Assembly (NCBI GenBank): GCA_012032525.1
Contig: JAAUSV010000005.1
Location: 1-33,688 of the forward strand
Length of the DNA: 33,688 nucleotides
Direction: 5' to 3'
DNA from: Leptolyngbyaceae cyanobacterium SL_7_1
GTDB lineage: Bacteria; Cyanobacteriota; Cyanobacteriia; Elainellales; Elainellaceae
Part shown: one piece after another, positions 1 through 8,091 of the stretch
How the letters are laid out: each line of letters begins with the position of its first letter
Position numbering within the stretch: position 1 is the first letter of the stretch
Made by a program: the position numbers and the translations under genes
The notes under the pieces: generated by a model
What the model was told of the DNA's origin: nothing
Database searches by the model: none
The model's input: only the letters and a program-made list of their open reading frames with translations

Positions 1-366
1 TACCCTGCCTGTTCTGACGTTGAAGCGGAAACTCCGCACCTTGCCCAGGAGTTCACCCGTCTCCGTGATCACTTCACTGTTGACCAGTTTGCTGTAGGTT
101 TCTGTGGCAATGTCGTCTTCAAGAGCACTGTCGTCGTCTACCAGCACCACGTCCCCCACCTGGCGAATGTTGCTCAACAGCATCGACTGCTGCACACCAG
201 AGACGACGCCAGAAAAAATATTTTCTCGAATACCCAGGGCAACGACTTCGCGGCGATCGACATCCACCCAAAGCTGGCTGACCACGCCTAAGCGTTTGCC
301 ATCGTCACGGGTGATGACTTGAGTTCCTAAAAAGTCTGAGCGTTGGCGATATTGTTCAGAGGTCAT
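1..366 (-). CDS. PRC-barrel domain protein (C-terminus beyond window)
   Basis: Reading the minus strand from an ATG at 366-364 gives an open frame of 122 codons that runs off the window at base 1. It begins MTSEQYRQRSDFLGTQVITR and contains the pattern 'GKRLGVVSQLWVDVDRREVVALGI', which matches a PRC-barrel fold (short beta-barrel first described in photosynthetic reaction centre H subunits and RimM). A second similar segment begins near residue 100 ('TETGELLGKVRSFRFNV'), suggesting two tandem PRC barrels. The gene lies 79 bp downstream of smc on the same strand, so it may be co-transcribed with it. Its exact role is not known from the sequence; PRC barrels usually bind protein or RNA partners. 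Confidence 0.8.
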   Translation of the reverse strand, partial: MTSEQYRQRSDFLGTQVITRDDGKRLGVVSQLWVDVDRREVVALGIRENIFSGVVSGVQQSMLLSNIRQVGDVVLVDDDSALEDDIATETYSKLVNSEVITETGELLGKVRSFRFNVRTGRV

Positions 367-445
367 TATCGAGTCCTATCTCGAAGCGATCTAATCCTAC
401 CGATATGAATAAATAAATCCCGTATCGATACAAATATAAATAATC

Positions 446-3400
446 CTATAAAGAAGCGCTTTGGGGTTGGAGATTTAATCCAAGCACTTGTGTATAGGCT
501 CCACGGGCTTGCGTCACGCCGATCGTGCGTTCTGCTGATTCGATCATCGGGCGGCGGAGACTGACAACGATAAATTGAGCCTGCTGCGCCTGATGTTTAA
601 TCATTTTAGCTAATCGCTCCACGTTTGCCCCGTCTAAAAACATATCGACCTCGTCAAAGGCGTAGAAGGGCGAAGGACGGTAGCGCTGTAGGGCAAAGAT
701 GAAACTCAATGCCGTCAGCGATTTCTCACCCCCCGACATGGAGGCAAGGCGGCGGACGGGTTTGCCCTTGGGATGGGCGACTAAATTTAAACCGCTATCA
801 AAGGGGCTATTGGGATCGTCCAATTGCAAATATCCATCGCCATCCGACAACTCAGCAAAAATCGTCTGAAAGTTTTTATTCACGGCGTCAAAGGCTTCCT
901 TGAAGGCACGTTGCCGCAGGGTGGTGAAGTTTTCAATCCGCAATAGCAGTTCTGTACGCTCCTCCTCCAGAGTGGTTAGCTTCTGGCTGAGTTCTTCTAA
1001 CCGGGCTTGGGTGCGATCGTACTCCTCCAATGCCAGCATGTTCACAGGCTCCATCGATTGCAGCCGTTTCTGGAGCGATCGCAGTTCATGCTGCAATACC
1101 GCTAGATCGGTGACCTCCTCTGGTATGTCTAGGGAGTCGGCAACTCGGCTTGCTGCGTTGCCAATTGTTCCTGGAGTGCTGCTAACTCTTGCTGGCGTTG
1201 CTGTTGGGTTTCGCCCAATTTTTGTAGTTGCCATTCCCACTGCTGTTGTTGGGTGTGGCGATCGCGTAATTGCCGCTCCGCCCGATCGCGGGCTTGTTTT
1301 TCAGCCGCCAGGGTGTGTTCTAGCTCTCCCAGTGCAGTGCGGGTGTGCTCAATCTGCTCCAGCAAAGCAGCCGATTGGGCGCTGAGGCTCGATCGCTGTT
1401 GAATGTGGGTTGCCTGTTGGCTGCGATAATCCTGTAGCCGCTGTCGCAGTTGGGCAATGCGCTCTTGCAGGCGTTGGCGGTTGACCTCCAAATCCTGGAG
1501 ACGCTGTTCTGCGGTGCGCAGGGCAAGTTGGCGATCGCCCAATTCCGTTTCCTGGGTGCGAATCACGGCTTGAATCTGTTGCCACTCCCGATGGGTTTGG
1601 GACTGTTCCAACTCTGCCAAAATTTGGCGCTGCTCAGCTACGGCGGCTTCCTGCACTGGTACGTCCTGGTCTAACTGCTGCAACTGGGCTTGGGCAGTGG
1701 CGAGATCCTGGGTATTTTGCGACAGTTGGGTGCGGACGTGGGCTTCTTGAGTCACCAAAGCCGCAATTTGCTGCTGCAACTGCTCTGTTTGTAGCTGTGC
1801 CTCGCGTTGACGCTGATGGGCGTTGCTCAAAGACTGGGAGTGCTGCTTTACCTGGGTGACTGCCTGGGCGATCGCCTCCTGACAGCGACTCAGTACCTGC
1901 TCGATCACCGCCAACCGTTCCCGCAACCCTACCGCTTCGGACGATTCCCCTGGTTGCACCGTGCCAAATCGCAAGCCACCCTGCCGCGTCGAGACACTAC
2001 CCCCCGTCATTGCCCCACTACTTTCCAGCAGTTCACCATCCAGGGTGACAATGCGGTATTGCCCCATGTGTCGCCGAGCCTCTGCCAGGGTTTTAAAGAC
2101 CACTGTGTTGCCAAACACGTAGGCAAAAACGATCTGGTAGCGATCGTCGCAATCAATCAGGTTAACGGCATAGTCAATGAAGCCTGTCGGGCGATTCCAG
2201 GCAGGCAGGGTGTTCAGTTGCGGTGCTTTGATCTTATTTAGAGGTAAAAACGTTGCCCGTCCAGCCCGACGCTGTTTTAATAGCTCAATCCCCGCCGCCG
2301 CCACCTGGTCATCCTCAACCACCAACTGGCTTAACCGCCCCCCCGCTGCAATTTCCAACGCCAGTTGATACTGGGGATCGACCCGTCCCAACTGCGCCAC
2401 CAGCCCGCACACGCCTTTTAGTCCTGCATTTAGCAACATCTGGGTGGCTCCGGTGCCCTGGGCCTCCTGCATGGCTTGAGTTTGGGCTTCCAGTTTGTCG
2501 AGTTGGCGCTGTTTGTCGCGTTGCTCATTTAGCAGCCGCGTTTGGGTGTCCTGTTGGGTTTGCAGTTCTTGCTCCGCTTGGGCAAGCAGGTTCTGTACGG
2601 TTTCCAGGTGAATGGTTTCCACCTTGAGGGCGTTTTGTGCCTCCACCGATCGCTCACGGGTGGTTGCCAGCGATCGCTCGGTTTCCTCCAAGACGGTGTG
2701 GTGTTCTTGGATTTTGTCTTGCAATTGGCTCAACCGTTCCTGCAAGCGTGCCTGTTGGGTGCGCTGCGGTTCTAGAGTTTTTAGAAGAGATTCAATCTGA
2801 TGCCGCAATGTAGTTTGTTCCTGCACCCAGGCTTCTGAGGCGGCTGCCACTTGGTTTGCCTGTTCGCGGCTCTGTTCTAGGGCTTGGCTGGCGCGATCGC
2901 ATTCCAGTTGCAGCGTGGGTAAGACCTGCGTTTTGACGTGAGTATGTTCCTCCGAAGACTGTTCCAAGGAACTGAGTTGTTCCTGCAAGTCGGCTTGGGT
3001 GCGTTCGATCTGAGCCGTCACCTCTTGACTAGCCGCGACTAATGCTTCTTCCTGGCGTTGCCACTGCCGCAGTTCTGCCTCACGGGTTGCCAGGGTCGAT
3101 TGCAACGCCAATTGTTCATCTTCCCCCAGGGCTTTCACCCGCTGATTTAGGCGTTCCAGTTCGACGGTGGCAGTGGCGATCTGCTGACGCAGCCCGTCGA
3201 GTTGGGCAGTAAGGTCGATGGCGGTCTGCTGGTCAGTTTGGATTTGGGCTTGCAGTTGCTCGACCTGTCGGGCTTGCGATCGCCAGATCAGCACCACTTC
3301 CCACTGGGTTTTTTGTTGAAATTCGCCCTTGAGTCGTTGATATTTTTCGGCTTTGAGACGGTCTTGGGCAAGGCGATCGCGCTGGGTAGTCAATTCGCGC

Positions 3401-4119
3401 TCAACGATGTGAAACCGTTCTTCGTGCTCCTTGACTTCGTTGAGTTTGTCCTTTGCCTGATTGATTTTGCGATCGAACGCCGCCACCCCTGCCAGTTCAT
3501 CGATAATCTCTCGCCGCTCCCGTGGGTTCATCGAGATAATGCTGGTGACATCCCCCTGCAACACAACATTGTAGCCCTCTGGATAAATCCGCAGGCGGTG
3601 CAGTTGTTCGTGCAACTCGTTGAGGGTGCAGGGTTGCCCATTGATGGCGTAGGTGGAGGTGTAGGTGCCCTGCTGGGTGACACGCAACTTGCGGGTAACC
3701 GTCCACTCGTTGAAGGGAACTAATTGGGGAGCGATCGCCAGTTGGGTATCGGCTTTATGTCCATTACCGTTGCCATTGCTGTCACCGTTAGTCGAATGCT
3801 CAGCAGCATTGCCATTGCTGGAATTCAGCTCCTCCGGTTCGTCGCCATCACCGTCCTCCAGGGCAAAGGTGACTGTGACACTGGCTTCGATGGTCGATCG
3901 CCCTCGACTGGCTACATTTTGATTGACTAGATCGGGCAAGCGTTCTGCCCGCATCCCTTTGGAACCCGCCAACCCCAGCGCAAATAGCAAGCCATCTAGG
4001 ATATTGGATTTCCCCGATCCATTCGGTCCCGAAATCACAGTAAACCCTGGCAGCAAGGGAACTTGAGTCGTGCCGCCAAAGGATTTGAAATGGGAGAGTT
4101 CAACGCGCTTAATATACAC
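446..4119 (-). CDS. smc: Chromosome segregation protein SMC, with an apparent frameshift
   Basis: SMC is the ATPase core of the bacterial condensin that organises and segregates the chromosome. It begins at GTG 4119 ([16 protein letters not shown]) and has a Walker A motif GPNGSGKSN at residues 31-39, a long coiled coil, a hinge near residues 560-690 (around '[13 protein letters not shown]') and a second coiled coil. The C-terminal head carries the ABC signature SGGEKS and a Walker B region ending FDEVD. The first frame stops at TAG 1131-1129 after 'QQAELPTP'. The missing tail (from '[14 protein letters not shown]') is in the next frame and ends at 446. One extra C in the minus-strand CCC at 1134-1132 joins both into about 1224 residues, a normal SMC length. 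An Asn/Gly-rich stretch lies at residues 88-124. A base-calling error is more likely than gene loss. Confidence 0.93.
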
Positions 4120-4451
4120 AGACTCTCAGCCAGGAGCGCTAAAGGATTGTTTGAATAGAGGCAAGGACGATGTGCGATCGCACAGCGATACCTTAGAAGA
4201 GTAGTTTTAAAGCATTACACCAAGGCGGGTTACCAACCGGATCAATGTTTCAGTACAAATATACTAACCAATCTACCGTCTATCCAATACTTTGTAACCC
4301 GTAAGCCAGTAATTTTCCATAACTTTATTAAGCTTTCCCTCCTACCACAATTTCGCTCAGGTGAGAAACGAAAATATTATGACAAAACCTTAATTACGGA
4401 AAAGGGATAGCTCTGCCCTATCCCTTGTCATTCACTCTCGATATTAATCCG
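4120..4451. other. Gene-free gap between smc and clpP
   Basis: About 330 bases without a convincing reading frame. It holds the hairpin described at 4402-4426 just after clpP and presumably the promoter of smc, which is transcribed away from here on the minus strand. I see no RNA gene or repeat in it. Confidence 0.5.
4402..4426 (-). terminator. Hairpin terminator downstream of clpP
   Basis: AAGGGATAG (4402-4410) and CTATCCCTT (4418-4426) form a perfect 9-bp stem with a 7-base loop, starting 25 bases beyond the clpP stop on the minus strand. The T-tract after it is weak on the minus strand (TTCCGTAATTAAGGTTTT), so it may work as a terminator or as an mRNA 3'-end stabiliser. It separates clpP from smc. 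Confidence 0.65.
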
Positions 4452-5060
4452 CTATTTAACGACCGCTGCCGGACGATTTACCAATGCTTTACGATCGATC
4501 ACCTGATCGATCAAGCCATACTCCGCCGCCTCCTGCGCCGACATAAAGAAGTCGCGATCGGTGTCCCGTTCGATCTTTTCTAGAGGCTGCCCGGTATGGC
4601 TTGCCAGCAACTCGTTCAGCTTTTGCTTGTGGTAGAGAATCTCCTTGGCTTGAATTTCGATGTCAGCCGCTTGCCCTTGGGCACCCCCTAGGGGTTGGTG
4701 AATCATGATGCGGGAGTGGGGAAGGCTCATGCGCTTACCTTTTGCTCCGGCACTCAGCAGAAACGCGCCCATACTGGCAGCTAAGCCTAAACAGATCGTA
4801 CAAACATCTGGACGCACGTGGTTGATCGCATCGTAAATCCCCATGCCTGCGGAGACCGAACCGCCTGGAGAGTTAATGTATAGGTAGACATCTTTCTCAG
4901 GATCTTCAGCTTCTAAAAACAGCAATTGAGCCACAATCAAGTTGGCAACGTCGGCATCAACCTGTTGTCCCAGAAAAATGATGCGCTCTCGTAACAATCG
5001 GGAGTAGATATCAAAGGCGCGTTCGCCGCGACCAGACTGTTCAATAACGGTGGGAATCAT
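4452..5060 (-). CDS. clpP: ATP-dependent Clp protease proteolytic subunit ClpP
   Basis: ClpP forms the barrel-shaped serine peptidase that degrades proteins fed to it by ClpC/ClpX ATPases in the cytosol. The 202-residue product has normal length. The catalytic triad is visible: Ser96 in 'GLAASMGAF', His121 in 'IMIHQPLGG' and Asp170 in '[10 protein letters not shown]'. The oxyanion glycines '[10 protein letters not shown]' are at 63-72. The start [20 protein letters not shown] matches the family start, and an AGGA element lies about 10 bases upstream. Cyanobacteria usually carry several clpP paralogues plus the inactive ClpR; this one keeps the full triad, so it is an active ClpP, but I cannot say which paralogue. 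A small unnamed gene ends 60 bp upstream, and a hairpin follows the stop. Confidence 0.96.
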   Translation of the reverse strand: MIPTVIEQSGRGERAFDIYSRLLRERIIFLGQQVDADVANLIVAQLLFLEAEDPEKDVYLYINSPGGSVSAGMGIYDAINHVRPDVCTICLGLAASMGAFLLSAGAKGKRMSLPHSRIMIHQPLGGAQGQAADIEIQAKEILYHKQKLNELLASHTGQPLEKIERDTDRDFFMSAQEAAEYGLIDQVIDRKALVNRPAAVVK

Positions 5061-5120
5061 GAAGCTTTTGTCCTAATGCCATTGATTTCTTTCATTTTAC
5101 CGATTTCCCCCGAAGGTCGT

Positions 5121-5573
5121 TTAGATTAGGTCGGCGATCGGTTGGTACGGGAATCTGCTATTTCCTATCGTTGATGTCCGTGTACTCGGCTTCGTCATCC
5201 TGTTGCCGATCTGAATGGTCCTGAAAAAGCTTTCACTATGGGACAAGGTTTCACTATGGGATAAGGTTGTGGCTAGATTCGTCAACAGCGATTGCAACCT
5301 CATTCGATGAATATAGGGCCATCCCCCATCTGCCTCAATGTCTTTTAGCAAAGCATACAGGGCTTGGCGACTCTCCGGCAGAGACGCTTGAAACACGGTG
5401 TCGCGGATCTCACGATGCAATTCTTCTAGCAATCGCAGTAGTGCTAGGAGTTGCTGACTGTTTCCAACTCGTTTCTCAGCGATCGATCGCACTCGATAGG
5501 CAATTTCAGTCAAATCGTCTTCGCCATCGTTGGGTTGCTCGATGCGATCGTCCTGTGGTCTAGTCATGCCCAT
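5121..5573 (-). CDS. Unnamed small protein upstream of clpP
   Basis: A 150-residue product starting MGMTRPQDDRIEQPNDGEDD; the ATG six bases downstream (MTRP) is an equally possible start. Residues about 20-95 look like a real folded, mostly helical domain ('YRVRSIAEKRVGNSQQLLALLRLLEELHREIRD', 'ADGGWPYIHRMRLQSLL'). The tail after residue 100 looks unstructured and contains a duplicated hexapeptide LSHSET/LSHSES from an 18-bp tandem repeat. No transmembrane segment or known catalytic motif is visible. It precedes clpP by 60 bp on the same strand and may be co-transcribed. I do not recognise a named family. The odd tail may reflect the repeat expansion or an unseen frameshift. Confidence 0.6.
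   Translation of the reverse strand: MGMTRPQDDRIEQPNDGEDDLTEIAYRVRSIAEKRVGNSQQLLALLRLLEELHREIRDTVFQASLPESRQALYALLKDIEADGGWPYIHRMRLQSLLTNLATTLSHSETLSHSESFFRTIQIGNRMTKPSTRTSTIGNSRFPYQPIADLI
5231..5266. repeat. 18-bp tandem duplication
   Basis: TTTCACTATGGGACAAGG (5231-5248) is followed immediately by TTTCACTATGGGATAAGG (5249-5266), one mismatch in 18. The unit length keeps the reading frame of the overlapping minus-strand gene and encodes LSHSET then LSHSES. Confidence 0.9.
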
Positions 5574-5993
5574 CCCTATGCCCCTTCAAGAAAAAGTCTA
5601 CTGTAAAACTTGGTAGTCCTATTGTCGTGATTTCTGTTAACACAGACGCAACCTACACTACCAAAATCATTCTGCCCCTGCTGCCAGCTTGGGATAATTG
5701 CGACACAACGAATGAATATTCAAAACAAGCGCACAAGGTCTTGTAAAATGCTGATGTGTCCTTCGCTCGGCTATTGCAGGCTTCCAATTTTAATAACTTT
5801 GACTTTTTTTCAAGGCGTCTTTCCGAGATAGGTTGAGCTTCCTCTCCGATCGAGAGAACGACGATCTGAAGCAAACCCATAACACTTACCCTCTAATGGA
5901 AGCCTAAGATTTTTAAGGTTGCACTGATTTTTAATGTTGCACTAAATACGGGTAGGGCTACTTATCGTTTCCACATCAGCACTGAGGTTGACC
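5574..5993. other. Gene-free gap upstream of psbO
   Basis: About 420 bases between the divergent small minus-strand gene and psbO. A minus-strand frame at 5653-5880 exists but resembles no protein family and has no supporting signals. The right end holds the likely psbO promoter. Nothing else is evident. Confidence 0.5.
5919..5948 (+). promoter_or_regulatory. Candidate psbO promoter
   Basis: TTGCAC (5919-5924) and TAAATA (5943-5948) are spaced by 18 bp, a sigma-70-like arrangement located about 45 bp before the psbO start. A second copy of TTGCAC occurs 18 bp downstream at 5937-5942. This is pattern matching only; no start-site data support it. Confidence 0.35.
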
Positions 5994-6824
5994 ATGAGGT
6001 ATCGCTCGCTTATCGTTGCATTTTTGGCAATTTGTTTAGGGTTTTTGACTGCCTGTAGTGACGCTTCGACCACGGCAAATGCTCCCCTGACCTATGAGCA
6101 GATCCGGGGAACTGGGCTAGCCAACTCCTGCCCCCAGTTAAATGAAACCAGTCGCGGTTCGATCGCCATTAATTCCGATGACTCTTACGCACTCGTTGAT
6201 TTGTGTCTAGAGCCAACCAGTTTCTTTGTCAAAGAGGAGCCAACTAACAAGCGCCAAGACGCGCTGTTTATTGCTGGCAAGCCCCTGACCCGTTACACCA
6301 CAACGATCGACCAAGTCCGGGGCACCCTAAAAACTACTCCGGGTGGCGCTCTCACCTTCATCGAAGAAGATGGGTTCGATTTTCAAGCGGTGACTGTACA
6401 ACTCCCTGGTGGCGAACGGGTTCCGTTCCTATTCAGCCTCAAAGGGTTGGTTGCCAGCACTCAAACCCCGGTTGACAGCATCAACACCTCCACCGATTTT
6501 GAGGGCAAATTTAAGGTTCCCTCCTACCGCACCTCTAACTTCCTCGATCCCAAGGGCAGAGGGTTAGCAACAGGCTATGACAACGCCGTTGCCCTACCTG
6601 CGCAAGCAGATAGCGAAGAGTTATCCAAGGAAAATGTCAAGATTTTTGACGTTGGAACTGGCAAAATTTCCCTACAGGTCGCTAAGGTCAATAGCAACAC
6701 AGGAGAAATTGCAGGCACATTTGAAAGCATCCAACCCTCCGATACAGACATGGGGGGCAAGGAGCCATTGGACGTGAAGGTGCGTGGCTTATTCTACGCG
6801 CGAGTCGAGCCAGCGGCTGCCTAA
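5994..6824 (+). CDS. psbO: Photosystem II manganese-stabilising protein PsbO
   Basis: PsbO is the 33-kDa extrinsic subunit on the lumenal face of photosystem II that stabilises the Mn4CaO5 cluster. The start ATG at 5994 is chosen over the in-frame TTG at 5988 because a GAGG element (5984-5987) is correctly spaced for the ATG and the mature family begins MRYR. The product has 276 residues. An N-terminal signal ending in the lipobox-like 'FLTACSDA' fits export to the thylakoid lumen. The hallmark 'LTYEQIRGTGLANSCPQL' follows, with a conserved Cys pair at the N-terminal side of the barrel ('NSCPQL', 'LVDLCLEP'). The C-terminal 'VRGLFYARVEP' is typical of the family. The gene stands alone, with its own promoter and terminator. 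Confidence 0.97.
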   Translation: MRYRSLIVAFLAICLGFLTACSDASTTANAPLTYEQIRGTGLANSCPQLNETSRGSIAINSDDSYALVDLCLEPTSFFVKEEPTNKRQDALFIAGKPLTRYTTTIDQVRGTLKTTPGGALTFIEEDGFDFQAVTVQLPGGERVPFLFSLKGLVASTQTPVDSINTSTDFEGKFKVPSYRTSNFLDPKGRGLATGYDNAVALPAQADSEELSKENVKIFDVGTGKISLQVAKVNSNTGEIAGTFESIQPSDTDMGGKEPLDVKVRGLFYARVEPAAA

Positions 6825-7203
6825 GTGTGCCTGTCCCTGAGGATTGGCAATCAGTCAAGTCCGACCTGTTCAATTCATTGTATGAAAGGGGCGTATGCCC
6901 CTTTTTATTTTTTGTTTAATTAATTTTTGGGAGTATCTCTCTAATATTTTAAGATTTGATGAATTTTTCAATAAAGTGGGTTGGCAAACCAGCAAGCGCC
7001 ATCACAGCCTGTTACAAAGAGAACAATTTCGGTGTATGATATCGGCTTCATTCGTTGTAGTAATTTGTAGTTTCAGTAAAAGTGCGATTGCAATGATTGA
7101 CCTGGGGGAATAAGGTAAATGGGCAAATAAGAGAAGGCATCCAACCACCCTCTGCATTTGCGTCTTTGCCAGCTTACGTGCTGTAATCTACCTGAATTTC
7201 GTC
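6825..7203 (+). other. Gene-free gap between psbO and sigF
   Basis: It contains the psbO terminator at its left and presumably the sigF promoter at its right. A 72-codon frame starting within the terminator (6895-7113) has no convincing product. I see nothing else. Confidence 0.45.
6885..6914 (+). terminator. Rho-independent terminator of psbO
   Basis: AAAGGGGC (6885-6892), loop GTAT, then GCCCCTTT (6897-6904) form a perfect 8-bp GC-rich stem followed by TTATTTTTTG. It begins 60 bases after the psbO stop. This is a textbook intrinsic terminator. Confidence 0.92.
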
Positions 7204-7973
7204 ATGCGTACCCTAGTTGCCAATGAACTGAAGAGAGAAAGCTTGCAGCTTTTGAGGGAGTATCAAAAAAGCGATCGCCCCATCTGCGAAATCAATTAGT
7301 TCAACTCAATTTAGGCTTGGTGAGGAAAGAAGCTCATCATTGGATTAATCAATGTACCGAAAGCTACGAAGACCTGTTGCAAGTGGGCAGTTTGGGGTTA
7401 ATTCGGGCGATCGAACGGTTCGATATGTCCAAGGGGCACGCTTTTAGCTCCTTTGCCATTCCCTACATTCGCGGGGAAATTCAGCATTACCTCAGAGATA
7501 AGGGAGCACCTATTCGGATTCCTCGCCGCTGGCAAGCCCTCCAACACCAAGCAACAGGAGTTATCCGAGACCTACAGACTCAGCTAAACCGCCAACCCAC
7601 TGATGCGGAAATCGCCGAGAGTCTGTCGATTCCCTTACCTGAGTGGCAGGAAATTAAATTGGCATGCCGCAATCGCTCTCCTTTGAGCCTGGATGCTCCC
7701 ATGCGAGATGAAGAGGAAGGATCAACGTCATTGGGTGAACTACTCCCCGATAGCCAATATCGTAGTTTTCAACTTGCTCAGGAAGATCAGATTCGCCTCC
7801 AACAAGCTCTTGTTCAGCTTGAAAAGCGCACTCGTGATGTCCTAGAGTTTGTTTTCCTCTACGACTTGACTCAAAAGGAAACGGCTGAGCGACTGGGGAT
7901 TAGTGCGGTTACGGTTTCTCGGCGAGTGAAGAAGGGACTCGAACTCCTGCGAAAAACGATGCTGGGAAGCTAA
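7204..7973 (+). CDS. sigF: Group 3 RNA polymerase sigma factor SigF, with an apparent frameshift
   Basis: The product is a sigma-70-family factor that directs RNA polymerase to a specialised set of promoters. In Synechocystis, SigF controls pilin genes and motility. The main frame (from 7317) has region 2 ('GLIRAIERFD', 'FSSFAIPYIRGEIQHYLRD'), region 3 ('IPRRWQALQHQ') and region 4 with a helix-turn-helix ('TQKETAERLGISAVTVSRRVKKGLELL'). It lacks the family N-terminus. That is found in another frame from ATG 7204 (MRTLVANELKRESLQLLREY), which runs into a stop at 7297-7299. Adding one base in AAAAAA (7265-7270) or CCCC (7278-7281) joins it as '...LREYQKSDRPHLRNQLVQLNLGLVRK' and gives 256 residues, the usual SigF length. 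No strong ribosome site is visible before 7204. Confidence 0.88.
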
Positions 7974-8091
7974 ACCCACCGCACCTCTGCATGATCAAAG
8001 GAAGTTCCTTGTCTAGAGACTAGAGAGAATTTGAGCCAAAACAAGCCATGTGAATGACGAGATCGAACTGTTTTTTAAGCGATCGGTTGTG

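Noticed and set aside
1129-1140. Programmed ribosomal frameshifting in smc
   Set aside because: A -1 shift is needed, but the site ACTCCCTAG lacks a standard X-XXY-YYZ slippery heptamer and I see no evident stimulatory hairpin; sequence error is simpler.
3202-3723. 173-codon plus-strand open frame opposite smc
   Set aside because: It is the antisense shadow of the SMC coding strand; the leucine-rich product reflects the reverse complement of glutamine-rich coiled coil.
5653-5880. 75-codon minus-strand open frame
   Set aside because: No recognisable motifs, no ribosome site and unusual composition; it lies in the gap upstream of psbO and looks like chance.
6895-7113. 72-codon plus-strand open frame after psbO
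   Set aside because: It begins inside the psbO terminator stem and encodes no recognisable domain.
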